64,000 nucleotides of DNA from contig NZ_JJMN01000021.1 of the NCBI RefSeq assembly GCF_000696385.1, positions 40,106 to 104,105 of the forward strand, written 5' to 3'. The position numbers and the translations under genes were made by a program. The notes under the pieces are model-generated. The model had not been told where the DNA came from, made no database searches, and worked only from the letters and a program-made list of their open reading frames with translations. Source of the DNA: Vibrio metoecus. Lineage in GTDB: Bacteria; Pseudomonadota; Gammaproteobacteria; Enterobacterales; Vibrionaceae. Positions 8,420-17,147 of the stretch are shown piece by piece. Within the stretch, counting starts at the first letter, position 1. Every line of letters starts with the position of its first letter.

Positions 8420-8988
8420 TCGTTAGTTTCTCCGTAGATACTCAAGTTATCGCGCTTACCATCAGCTCCCGCTGAGGCTGAATCGCTTTGAGTCTGAAGT
8501 GGACGTAGCACTGGCGAAACCGTTCGAGGTGCTGACACCCCAATATCCCACCGGCGCGGTTCAATTTCGGTAAACACGTAGCTGGATAAATTCAGATCTC
8601 CACGGTCATCCTCCCAAGGCGCAATCCAAATTCGCATCACCCTTGAAGGAATGCGAATAGGTACAGACTGCTGCGTCTCAGGTAATGCTGGATGGCTCAG
8701 CAGTCCTGTCTCTAAATCAGATTGTGAATACCCAGAGGGAGAACCAATTCGAGTCGCCACAGCATCAATCGTCTTGGGTGCAGCGCCATTACTGGTAAGC
8801 TCATAGACTTCACGAGCGGATAAACAGCGCACACCGTCAGGCATACCTGGGCATCCATATTCACTACTCCCAAGACCCAATGAACTACAGCCAGACAATA
8901 AGGTTGAGCCGACCGCCAATAAAAGTAATCCAGCTTTAGACCACTGTTTTGACTGGTGCTTTGGGTTGTTCTGCATTGATGTCGTCAT
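8416..8988 (-). CDS. traV: Type IV secretion lipoprotein TraV
   Basis: TraV (VirB7-like) is the outer-membrane lipoprotein of the F-type transfer core complex. The lipobox LLSG-C is seen, with Cys34 if translation begins at ATG 8988 (MTTSMQNN), which has AGGAGAG 5-10 nt upstream. An alternative ATG at 9066 overlaps the traB stop (ATGA) but would put the lipobox Cys at residue 60, unusually deep. Several Cys follow (CPGMPDGVRC), as in other TraV proteins. It works with TraK and TraB, encoded just upstream. Confidence 0.85.
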   Translation of the reverse strand: MTTSMQNNPKHQSKQWSKAGLLLLAVGSTLLSGCSSLGLGSSEYGCPGMPDGVRCLSAREVYELTSNGAAPKTIDAVATRIGSPSGYSQSDLETGLLSHPALPETQQSVPIRIPSRVMRIWIAPWEDDRGDLNLSSYVFTEIEPRRWDIGVSAPRTVSPVLRPLQTQSDSASAGADGKRDNLSIYGETNE

Positions 8989-9062
8989 GGTTAACTCTCC
9001 TCTGGATACACATCTTATTGTCTGAAACGGACTTCGATCGGTTAGCAACATGCAGGATTTTT

Positions 9063-10352
9063 TCATCTTCTTGCACCTACCCCTTGTGAAGTGGCCAACG
9101 ATAACGAGGCCCCACGAGTGACGATGACTTCAATCTTCCTTGCAGCGTCTACCTCTATGACTGGGAACATATTTTCAGCCATGTCCAAATAGAACTTGGC
9201 CACGCGATCCAATGCTTTACCGGTGCCTTTAATCGCAGCGCCTTGCAATGCTTCTTGGCTCATGACTTGCTGGTACAGCTGAGTATCACCGGCATTACCC
9301 GTCTGAATCGTCGGTACAGGATTTACATCAAATGCGCCAGCCAAGCCCTGAAGGAATCCGGCCATCATTGATTTGGCCACCAGCTGGCCTTGTTTCGACA
9401 CTAATCGGCCACGAATACCGGCTTTGCCGTCTTCACCCACGGCATAAGAATCCAGTCGCGTTTCAATGACGCCACCATCTTCTCTCACACATGAAATGGT
9501 CTCGCCTCGCAAATAGGCACGCTCAGAGCTCAAATCACCGTAACCTGCGGCGATCAAGAAACACTCTTTGATATCCGCTCTGAATCGGTTGGGTAAAATG
9601 GCTTCCTTTTGAATCCTCAGCAATGCAGGAAAAGGTTCACGTCTTGCAGACTCGTGAGTAGGTGCATCCAAACCCGTGATCAAAGTACCTGAGATGATGC
9701 TGCCCGCCGGTAAATACAAAGGCGGCGCTTCTTGCACTACAACTTCTGGCTCGACAACCACTTCAGGCTCAATCATACGAATCGTTATTGGCGGCAATGG
9801 AACATCCCGTGCTCGTGAACCTTGGCCATTGGCTGGCTGCTGATAGAGCGGATCTGGCAGCGGCGCATTGGCAAAATAGTCGTCTGGGTTAGACGGCAGT
9901 GGCTTTTCTTCTTTAGGTAATTCCATGGCAGATAAAGGCACTTCAAAACGGCTATTTGTGCCTTCAACTGCTGCATCACCTCCAGCGCGAACATCATCAA
10001 GCTCCGCTCGAAGGCGAGCCAACTCCGCATTAACCTCACTTGGTATAGAAGGCGAACCTGGACTTAGCCGTCCTGAATCGACGTCACGACGCAAGCGCTC
10101 AACTTCACGACGTAACTGCTCGTTGCGCTCACTGAGTAGTTTTACGTTCGCAGCCAAACTATCGACCCCAACATCACGAGTATTGGTATCCGTAAGAATG
10201 TGCCGGATCGTTTCCTGTCGGTTCCGACTGCTTGAGCCATCGTCAGGATTAGGTGAAAACACCATCACCATAAGAATGAGACCACCAGCAATACCAGCAA
10301 CCGATAGACCCCGCTTCATGTTCGGGCTCATTTGTTCCCATTGTGCTTTCAT
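9063..10352 (-). CDS. traB: Type IV secretion core protein TraB (VirB10-like)
   Basis: 429 residues. An N-terminal membrane segment (GLSVAGIAGGLILMVMVF, about 15-32) is followed by a coiled coil (NVKLLSERNEQLRREVERLR), a proline-rich periplasmic stretch (PLPDPLYQQPA; PLPPITIRM) and a C-terminal domain with LPAGSIISGTLITGLDAPT, the conserved beginning of the VirB10/TrbI fold. It spans the envelope and joins the inner-membrane energising parts to the TraV/TraK outer ring. It lies 2 nt after traK and overlaps traV by 4 nt if the upstream traV start is used. Confidence 0.9.
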   Translation of the reverse strand: MKAQWEQMSPNMKRGLSVAGIAGGLILMVMVFSPNPDDGSSSRNRQETIRHILTDTNTRDVGVDSLAANVKLLSERNEQLRREVERLRRDVDSGRLSPGSPSIPSEVNAELARLRAELDDVRAGGDAAVEGTNSRFEVPLSAMELPKEEKPLPSNPDDYFANAPLPDPLYQQPANGQGSRARDVPLPPITIRMIEPEVVVEPEVVVQEAPPLYLPAGSIISGTLITGLDAPTHESARREPFPALLRIQKEAILPNRFRADIKECFLIAAGYGDLSSERAYLRGETISCVREDGGVIETRLDSYAVGEDGKAGIRGRLVSKQGQLVAKSMMAGFLQGLAGAFDVNPVPTIQTGNAGDTQLYQQVMSQEALQGAAIKGTGKALDRVAKFYLDMAENMFPVIEVDAARKIEVIVTRGASLSLATSQGVGARR

Positions 10353-10354
10353 CG

Positions 10355-11254
10355 TTATTCACCTCCCACAAGAAGCGAAGGTCGCTGACTTTCCACCGCT
10401 TCTTCACGATGATTGCGAACAACCACATACAACTCAGTCTTTTCACCCGGCAACAAGATATTGCGAGGCCAGTAGGCGCTTGCCACTATATCTGGTGCAT
10501 GACAGGCTATTTCACTGGCTTCTATCGGTTCATCGGCAAAGCTTTCAACCAGTCCTACATAGACGGTGAAGTAATGTCCCGTCACTATTTGCCCCTGCTT
10601 AAAACCAAACTTTAAGCCAGGCTGAAAGCATTTCGGGCTTGTGTCCGTTTGGCCAGCTAAACGGATGTCATAGCCTTGTGGTAACTCATTTAATGCAAGG
10701 CGTCTGAGTAAGTCTCGTAGGTTATCGACGTATGGCTGAGCTGTTTCCCAAGTGGCGGCTTTTCGGTTCACGACGCCCTTAATAGGCCACTGCTGACCAT
10801 CAATAGCTAAGGTGATTTCACGCGGTGGAATACGACGAGGTACTAAGGTGACAGATAATGCGGGCGCTTCCTGACCAGGCGGAGTGATGTAAAGTGAAAC
10901 CGGTGATTCTTTGTCCGTGGCCACATATACAACATTACCCTTGATTTGCGTCTGAGCATCACTGGTTGTTCTCACCTGAGGCGATTCAAACGGCGTCACA
11001 ATCCGATTCAGATGCCCAAGCGCTACAGGGATCAGTTCATTAACCCCCGGTGTCATCAGTAGCGTTGTTGGCACATCCGTTGAAACCGTATTGGTTTGAA
11101 CCGGTGGATTTGCAGTAGCAGACTGCTTCATCACACTGGCTGGCACAATCGGCAATTCCACGTCTGCATACGACGCTTGAGATAACAGAACGCCACTCAG
11201 GCTAATTGCGATTAAGCTTGGTGTCATCCATCGACTAATTTTGGTTCGCATCAT
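10355..11254 (-). CDS. traK: Type IV secretion protein TraK (VirB9-like)
   Basis: 299 residues with a clear Sec signal peptide (LIAISLSGVLLSQASYA, cleavage after about residue 30), so periplasmic. TraK is the VirB9-like secretin-related component that binds TraV and TraB in the outer-membrane core complex. The C-terminal domain reads WPRNILLPGEKTELYVVVRN, as in TraK proteins. Its start overlaps traE by 20 nt, and traB follows after 2 nt, consistent with coupled translation. Confidence 0.88.
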   Translation of the reverse strand: MMRTKISRWMTPSLIAISLSGVLLSQASYADVELPIVPASVMKQSATANPPVQTNTVSTDVPTTLLMTPGVNELIPVALGHLNRIVTPFESPQVRTTSDAQTQIKGNVVYVATDKESPVSLYITPPGQEAPALSVTLVPRRIPPREITLAIDGQQWPIKGVVNRKAATWETAQPYVDNLRDLLRRLALNELPQGYDIRLAGQTDTSPKCFQPGLKFGFKQGQIVTGHYFTVYVGLVESFADEPIEASEIACHAPDIVASAYWPRNILLPGEKTELYVVVRNHREEAVESQRPSLLVGGE

Positions 11255-11861
11255 TCACCCTCCGGTTTTGCTCTTGGGTCAACTTTTCACGAACTCGCTT
11301 CGTTCTAGCTTGCCCCTCATACGTATCCATCCAGCTAAGTTTTGGACGGTATTGCTCAATATCGATATCAAACTCATAGGTGCGAGTTTGGCGCTGCTCA
11401 TCTCCAGATGGTCCAGAGACCAAGGAATAACCGGTCACAAAGACATGGCCGGTTTCATACTCATACTCCACTTGTCTGGGTTGGAATTTGAGCGTGACTC
11501 GGTCTTCACGGATCTGTCTTGCCTGAATCTCCAGTGCATCGACCACTTGCTGGTACACCGCAGGTGAAAGTAGCGGCTCGATAGCAACCCGGATAAAAGA
11601 CACATTGCCCGGCGTCACGTTGCCCATAAGCTCAGCTAGGTAGAGCCCCCAGGATTCCAAGTAAGACTGAGTAGCCTGGTTTCGTGACACTTCAGCCGTT
11701 TCAGACAAGGTTGGTGGTTGAATAGCTACCACGGTATTGCGAGAAAATGCCGCAACCGCAAGCAGCAAGTTAGATAGCACCAGCACCGCAATCAGGAACC
11801 GTTGCCATCGGTTCTCTAATTGCGTGCCTTGCCATGATTTTAAAAACACGTCGAACTTCAC
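11235..11861 (-). CDS. traE: Type IV secretion protein TraE (VirB8-like)
   Basis: 208 residues. One membrane segment near the N-terminus (WQRFLIAVLVLSNLLLAVAAF, about 19-39) is followed by a periplasmic domain ending in SYEFDIDIEQYRPKLS-like sequence, the TraE/VirB8 layout. It stabilises the inner-membrane part of the transfer channel. It overlaps traL by 4 nt (ATGA) and traK by 20 nt. Confidence 0.88.
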   Translation of the reverse strand: MKFDVFLKSWQGTQLENRWQRFLIAVLVLSNLLLAVAAFSRNTVVAIQPPTLSETAEVSRNQATQSYLESWGLYLAELMGNVTPGNVSFIRVAIEPLLSPAVYQQVVDALEIQARQIREDRVTLKFQPRQVEYEYETGHVFVTGYSLVSGPSGDEQRQTRTYEFDIDIEQYRPKLSWMDTYEGQARTKRVREKLTQEQNRRVNDANQN

Positions 11862-12145
11862 GGCAGATAGCTCCTGATAAATGGGTTAGGGATCGTCTTG
11901 GCTTTGGTTGGCAACAGTCCGGCCCAGTAGATGGCGTGAAGAATAAAACCATCCGGGCGACCATCACGAAAACGCCGATAGAGCTTGGTTGTCACCAACC
12001 CCAACAGGCATAAAACCAAGGCATTACCGGTAAAAATGCCGATCACTAGCCCCAACAGAATGGGAGCCATCTCATCGGCACTCCAAAGCAGGAAGTGCGG
12101 CGGGTCATCGATATAGGACGGAATACTCACAGGTTCCATAGTCAC
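11858..12145 (-). CDS. traL: Type IV secretion protein TraL
   Basis: 95 residues with the TraL pattern IPSYIDDPPHFLLWSADE followed by two hydrophobic segments (MAPILLGLVIGIFTGNALVLCLLGLV). It is a small inner-membrane protein of the F-type channel (VirB3-like role) and begins the traL-E-K-B-V-A operon. A GAGG lies just upstream of the ATG. The insertion hotspot lies directly upstream. Confidence 0.88.
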   Translation of the reverse strand: MTMEPVSIPSYIDDPPHFLLWSADEMAPILLGLVIGIFTGNALVLCLLGLVTTKLYRRFRDGRPDGFILHAIYWAGLLPTKAKTIPNPFIRSYLP

Positions 12146-12275
12146 TCCTCGTTGTTTGAATTGAGAAGTGAAGAATGCCCCGAAAAGACTCAGGGCTGTG
12201 GTCAGGTAGATATCGAATTCTTGAAGGTTTTGAACTATCGAGCGCTAGTTCATCTGTTTTAGGGAGGTGGTTGTC

Positions 12276-13382
12276 TTAGAAATTGATATTTCTGACATTT
12301 GACTTATTGATTTGCTTAGTCAAATCGTAACTGGTTAACTGAGCAACTATCTGCTCTGAAACACCTAAATCGTTTGCAATATCAAAAATCGAAATACCCA
12401 AATGCTCGTTAAGCTGATCTATTGCAGCTGATAAAAGCTCTGGCTGTTCCATTGGTATTTGATCATCTAAGTCTTCTGTTTTCGATTGACCCGATTTATT
12501 CAAATAAACATTTGCGGTTCTGTACTGTTGCGACGAAATTAACCCAAGATAATTAGCTCGATAAATTATTGCTCTCGCACTAACACGCCATCTAAGTTTC
12601 AATGCAAAGATCTTCTCCCACCTGATTCGAACAGGTCCCACACATTGAGGAAACTCTTTTAGAAAAGCCTTACGTGGAAAAAGAAACGCACTTGCAAAAG
12701 CATCAGCTTCTCTCTCTGTTTTAACACACCCAGTTTCTACACCTTGATGCAAAACCAAATGGCCACATTCATGCGCCAAATCAAAGCGCATTCTACAGCA
12801 GCTTTCCTTCGCATTATTTCTTACTATGATGGGTCTTTTTCGATTCATTGATAACGCATCAACTTTATCTGAAACACCATCAAAGCAAGTGATTACAGCG
12901 CCATTATTCTCCAGTACTCTTACCATGTTTGTAACTGGAGCATCCAAACCCAGACCCCAGTTAATACGACATTGCTCCGCTGCTCTTTCGATAGCCTCCG
13001 CACTCAGATCTGATTCTTCAAAATCAATAAAATTGGCAACAGGCAACTCAAGATGATCTTCAATAATCTCAACTAATAGTTCAAAAATGGTGCCGAGAGC
13101 CAATACTCGATTTGCAAGTCCAACTGGTGTTGTTTTGCGCTTGCGAAAGTGGCATTGCTCATACTTAACATCATTTTGTGGTTTCTTAAAAAAGAAATCA
13201 CTTTTCACTTTTAATACTTCAGCCAATGCCAAAAGCAGGTCTTCAGCAGGTGGTTTAACACCTGCTTCAAGCTGATGTATAAACTGACGACTGACCGCAA
13301 CTAACTCACCTAGTTCTTGCTGAGTAATTCCGGCCATTAATCTCGCCAGTCTTAGTTTTTCACCAAAAAATTCGTTATTCAT
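12276..13382 (-). CDS. Xre-type regulator fused to ImmA/IrrE metallopeptidase
   Basis: 368 residues. Residues about 5-60 are a Cro/CI-type helix-turn-helix (LRLARLMAGITQQELGELVAVS). A central ImmA/IrrE domain has the zinc-protease motif HECGH (in DLAHECGHLVLHQ), and near the C-terminus is a second helix-turn-helix-like stretch (ISIFDIANDLGVSEQIV). Such proteins act as repressors or as proteases that cut a repressor (ImmA on ImmR in ICEBs1). It overlaps the preceding gene by 8 nt, so the two form a pair, and they fill the insertion hotspot between the traD-side genes and traL. Which gene is sensor and which effector is not evident. Confidence 0.8.
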   Translation of the reverse strand: MNNEFFGEKLRLARLMAGITQQELGELVAVSRQFIHQLEAGVKPPAEDLLLALAEVLKVKSDFFFKKPQNDVKYEQCHFRKRKTTPVGLANRVLALGTIFELLVEIIEDHLELPVANFIDFEESDLSAEAIERAAEQCRINWGLGLDAPVTNMVRVLENNGAVITCFDGVSDKVDALSMNRKRPIIVRNNAKESCCRMRFDLAHECGHLVLHQGVETGCVKTEREADAFASAFLFPRKAFLKEFPQCVGPVRIRWEKIFALKLRWRVSARAIIYRANYLGLISSQQYRTANVYLNKSGQSKTEDLDDQIPMEQPELLSAAIDQLNEHLGISIFDIANDLGVSEQIVAQLTSYDLTKQINKSNVRNINF

Positions 13383-14013
13383 GATTTACTGCATTTTTCG
13401 ACTTTTTCTTAATTTTGATTTTAGAAACAGCCGACTCAAGTTCAACACCATGAGAAACATTCTCATCAGTATCTGTTATTAACGTAACCTTAGAATTCAT
13501 TGGTACTTCCCAGTTGACTACAATTTCACCAACATCGCTATAACCAACGAAAAAGGCGCGATCTACACATTTAGTTTGATCAGTGCTCAGAACAAAAAAC
13601 CAAATGATCTCTGACGGACTATCTTGTGTTGAAAATAACTCCATTTGCATCATAGCTTCGTGGGAACGTATCAGTTTCCCTGATGGGAGTTTGTCAGGCT
13701 GACCTTTCCAGAAACGAACTGGAACGTCAGCGATACTAAACGTAAACCTCCCTTTCGGAGTCAGTATCTTAAGCCAATCAACTTCAAGTGACTTTCTTAC
13801 TAAATGTGTACAACAACACTCGTAGGACCTTATGCCCAATGATTTGTTGGTGTCACCCAAATCTCTGTTGTGTAAATCTACAACTTCTGCTCGAACATCT
13901 GCTAAAAGTTGAGCAACTTCAATTAGCTGACTTTCTTTAAAATTAGGGTTTAGTGTCATCGGTGTGTTCAAATTTGTTACCTCAGGTAGTAAAGCAATAG
14001 GATTAGATACCAT
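13375..14013 (-). CDS. Unrecognised partner of the Xre/ImmA protein
   Basis: About 212 residues from ATG 14013 or 195 from ATG 13959 (MTLNPNFKES). I do not recognise a family. It has a Cys cluster (SYECCCTHLV), an aromatic-rich middle (VPVRFWKGQPDKLP) and a basic tail (KIKIKKKSKNAVNHE). No signal or membrane segment. A good sigma-70 promoter overlaps the 5' region, making the ATG at 14013 nearly leaderless, so 13959 is a serious alternative. Overlaps the Xre/ImmA gene by 8 nt. Pairs like this are often toxin-antitoxin or stress-sensing units; here that is only context. Confidence 0.6.
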   Translation of the reverse strand: MVSNPIALLPEVTNLNTPMTLNPNFKESQLIEVAQLLADVRAEVVDLHNRDLGDTNKSLGIRSYECCCTHLVRKSLEVDWLKILTPKGRFTFSIADVPVRFWKGQPDKLPSGKLIRSHEAMMQMELFSTQDSPSEIIWFFVLSTDQTKCVDRAFFVGYSDVGEIVVNWEVPMNSKVTLITDTDENVSHGVELESAVSKIKIKKKSKNAVNHE

Positions 14014-14018
14014 GGACA

Positions 14019-14068
14019 ATAATATGCTAATTCTTAAATTTGTCAACCCACCTTGAACTTGTTAACCC
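14019..14068 (-). promoter_or_regulatory. Promoter with direct-repeat operator for the Xre/ImmA pair
   Basis: TTGACA (14041-14046) and TATTAT (14019-14024), both read on the minus strand, have 16-bp spacing. The -35 lies in one of two direct repeats (plus strand AATTTGTCAACCC at 14037-14049 and AACTTGTTAACCC at 14056-14068); a weaker third copy occurs around 13970-13982. The Xre domain encoded in the operon is the natural candidate to bind. Confidence 0.6.
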
Positions 14069-14084
14069 GAGGTTGAAATGTAAA

Positions 14085-14729
14085 CTAAATCTTCTTCTGC
14101 AAGTGACTTAACGCCAACCCTGCCATCAATGCCAAACCGATAATCAGCGACGGTAGTACCACCGGTGGAATAGCCAGCGGGGCGAACAATCCCATAAACA
14201 ACAAGATGACGCCTGAGCCCAAGATGATCATGCTGTAGCGGTGAATGATAGGGCTCGAAAAATCAAAGGTTGTCTTCTTAATCTTCCAGGTCATTAAGCC
14301 GTCCCACAGCGCCGGTAACATGAGAATAAGCGCAAAGGGCAACCAGACCATCAGCAACGCAAATCGAGTGAACACTTGGTACAACACATCAAAAAATGCC
14401 TGAATACGGTCTTCTACCCAGACAAACCAAAAGCCTCCCATGTTCTCCATCCCTTTAGAGCGCAGTCGCTGCTCTTCAGTGGGGATCAGAAAATCACGCA
14501 CAGATTGCTCCATCTGCGTATCCACAACCCATGACTGATACCAGCTATGGCTAGTTTGACCAATCCAATAGCTTGTTTGTGCGCCCAATTGGTTTTGGAT
14601 CATCTGCTTCTCTTTACTAATGACCCGGCCAGTCCAATCACCGGGCACTAACACGCCAATGGCAATAATCTCCAGCATCAGCGCCAGACAAAGTAGCCAA
14701 ACCGACTTATGCTTGCTCATGCCAAACAT
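14085..14729 (-). CDS. Conserved ICE membrane protein, DUF4400-like (SXT s043 position)
   Basis: 214 residues with about four membrane segments: VWLLCLALMLEIIAIGVLVP at the N-terminus, FALLMVWLPFALILMLP in the middle, and two close together at the C-terminus (MIILGSGVILLFMGLF and PSLIIGLALMAGLAL). Position after traD and before the traL operon matches the conserved transfer-associated gene of SXT/R391. Overlaps the preceding gene by 23 nt. Probably an inner-membrane accessory of DNA transfer; exact role not known to me. Confidence 0.65.
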   Translation of the reverse strand: MFGMSKHKSVWLLCLALMLEIIAIGVLVPGDWTGRVISKEKQMIQNQLGAQTSYWIGQTSHSWYQSWVVDTQMEQSVRDFLIPTEEQRLRSKGMENMGGFWFVWVEDRIQAFFDVLYQVFTRFALLMVWLPFALILMLPALWDGLMTWKIKKTTFDFSSPIIHRYSMIILGSGVILLFMGLFAPLAIPPVVLPSLIIGLALMAGLALSHLQKKI

Positions 14730-15243
14730 CCTCTTCTACTCGCGCCAGCATGACTGCAACGGTTGGCGTCATAATCCGGGCTTTAATCACTTGTTGAAGC
14801 CGCTTTGTCGTCGTGTGACCACTTTCATAACGCACTGCGATGCGGCCTTCAGCCAGATACGCCATCCGATTTGGACGATTACGCATCCAGGTGTGGAAAT
14901 AGACACCATCTACAGCGGCCCACTCGAAATGATCAGGATCACGCAGCCGAATCCCCGTTAAAGCACTGGCGGCAGTCCAAGTCAGTGCCTCAATGAAATG
15001 CCACAGGCGCACACTGTCATCATCACAACTGACTTCTTCATAACTGCCCAAGCCATTACACAGACACAAATCAAAGATGGAATGGCCATCTAACGTGAGC
15101 GCATCCGTTAAATAGTCCGCCAAGCAATACACCGAGGCCAACGCATGAGGCCAGTCGGTTTCAAGTAGTCTTAAGGTTTCCTTGAACTGGGAGTTATGTT
15201 GCTGCCACTGAGCGAGCATTTCTTTACTGGTAAGTGTTGTCAT
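14707..15243 (-). CDS. Conserved transfer-associated protein between traD and the DUF4400 gene
   Basis: About 178 residues from ATG 15243 (MTTLTSKEML); an upstream ATG at 15267 is possible. No membrane segment. Trp- and His-rich with WHFIEALTWTAASALTG and DGVYFHTWMRNRP. In SXT the gene in this place has been called traJ, but it is not like F TraJ, so I give no symbol. Immediately downstream of traD and likely in the traI-traD operon. Confidence 0.6.
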   Translation of the reverse strand: MTTLTSKEMLAQWQQHNSQFKETLRLLETDWPHALASVYCLADYLTDALTLDGHSIFDLCLCNGLGSYEEVSCDDDSVRLWHFIEALTWTAASALTGIRLRDPDHFEWAAVDGVYFHTWMRNRPNRMAYLAEGRIAVRYESGHTTTKRLQQVIKARIMTPTVAVMLARVEEDVWHEQA

Positions 15244-15276
15244 TTTCAGACAGACAGAATGATGCATACAGACTCC

Positions 15277-17099
15277 TTATGCTGCCTGTGTAGAGCTGGT
15301 TAAAATAGGAATGCGACCTTTAATCACGCGGCCACCTGAAAGCTTGGCGATGTACTCCAGGTTGGGGAGCTGGCCTAATAACTGCGGTGGAAACATATCG
15401 CCTTCTTCCTCCATCAAGCGTTCGCCATGATTGCCGGTAAACAACGCGGGGCTGTCCGAGTTGGAAGACATACCTTGAGTTTGCATGATGTACTGCAACC
15501 GAGTCTTAGGCAGATTGTCGGTAATGTACTGCTGCGTTTCGGCATCCATCACCCGAAGAGCTATCAAGTTGTTGATGTTACCTAACACCTGGCGAGCTTT
15601 AGCTTCACTGCCTGTTCGAGCTGCAAAGTCAGCAAAGGTCTGAGTAGCAATCACACAACGCATTTTTGCGCCACGGCCTTTGTTGAGCAGTTGAATGAAG
15701 GGATCGTTAACGACTTCAGCCGCCTCATCGATGAAGATATTTACGGGGCGATTTTCAACACCATAGTTATAGCGGTCACCGGCCACGGCGGTGAGATCGG
15801 ATAAAAGCAACGAACCAATCGCGCTGCCAACCATGGCGTCGGTCAATGAATCCAAGCCGATATACGCCACTTGGGCATTGTTGATAATACGGCCAGAATC
15901 CGTAATTAACCGGCTGTCATCTACGTCGTTTGCAATCGGTGATAGCAATGGGCCTAGTTCACTTGATGTGAGCATATTGAGCACCGGCATCAGTGAGGCC
16001 ACCATCTTGGAATAGTGGGTTCTATCATGTTCAAACATGCTCAAAAGTCCTTCCAAATCGGTATTGGCGGCAACGGGCTGAATGCGTTCGTAGTAAAAAA
16101 GCAGCATCGCCATAGCTTGTTTAGCCAAGGTATTGGCCTTTTCGGTAAAGCGCTTTATCTCCACACTAAAGTTCGGATACACCTGCTCCCCCCAGGCTGT
16201 GACGGCTTTTACTACTAAGCCTTCTGGGCCACCTTCCAAAAATCTTCTCAGTGTTTTCAGATCAGGACGCTGTGAAGTAAGCAACAAACCTTGCACTATG
16301 TTGTTCAGTGCCATTTGGCCAAAGGCTTTAAATGGATCAGCACCGGTTTCGGATGGGATTAAGGCCGCAATTCGGCTGGCGATTTCAGTACCCCGGTTAA
16401 AGTTCCGTCAAGGGATTAAGACGTACTGGAATGCTCAGGAAAACCCGGATGAAAATACACAAAGCGCTCAGGACTACCGGCGGCAATACAGGCTCGCTGC
16501 GCATTATCCTTAAGTTCCTTGTCTCCCTTAGGGTCAATAATAATCACGGCTTCATTGCGCAAAATGGCCTGGGTGATCATCGCATCAAAGCATCGGGTTT
16601 TTCCGGCACCGGTCGTACCGACAATTAAGGTGTGCCCCTCAGTGTGACCAACTGGCTGGTACACATCTTCTTCTTTGGGCTCGACACCATGAATCCAGGT
16701 CGAACCCATTTGCTTGCCGTGACCTTGGTTAAGCAAGGTTTGCTTATCCCGCTTTAGGATTTCATAAGCGCGTTGCGCATGACGTTGATCCCACTCAAAG
16801 CCATACCCTAACCACAATTCATCAGGATGTTTTGCCATCACCTTTTGCAAATGCGACAGCGCCATAAAAGCCAAAGGTTTGCCTTTTAGTCCCTTCTGTA
16901 ACTTATGAAGACGGTAAGCCTCAGGCAGGCGGTACAACGCCATGCCCGAGGAAATCCCTGTCATCCACCAAAATGGCTCAGGTGGTAGCTCAGTCAGCAC
17001 TTCTGCGGCAATTGCCCCAGTGGCCCCAACTAGCCAACCTGCTGCTGCCATGGCCTCATAGTTCGTACGCCAGGGCATTTCGTATGCGTTTTCTTTCAT
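15277..17099 (-). CDS. traD: Type IV coupling protein TraD (frame interrupted)
   Basis: About 607 codons. TraD is the hexameric inner-membrane ATPase that delivers the relaxase-DNA complex to the channel. The N-terminal part (17099-16416) has a hydrophobic stretch (AAGWLVGATGAIAAEVL) and Walker A GTTGAGKT; the C-terminal part (16314-15277) has Walker B (NIFIDEAAEVV) and ATQTFADFAAR. Between them, two small indels in 16376-16440 break the frame; corrected it reads HPGFPEHSIPVRLNPL then NRGTEIASRIAALIP into the second part, with nothing missing. Follows traI. Confidence 0.85.
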
Positions 17100-17147
17100 T
17101 CATGCTCCGCAAAATAACCGTTTACAATCCGCTTAACTTCAAATGGA

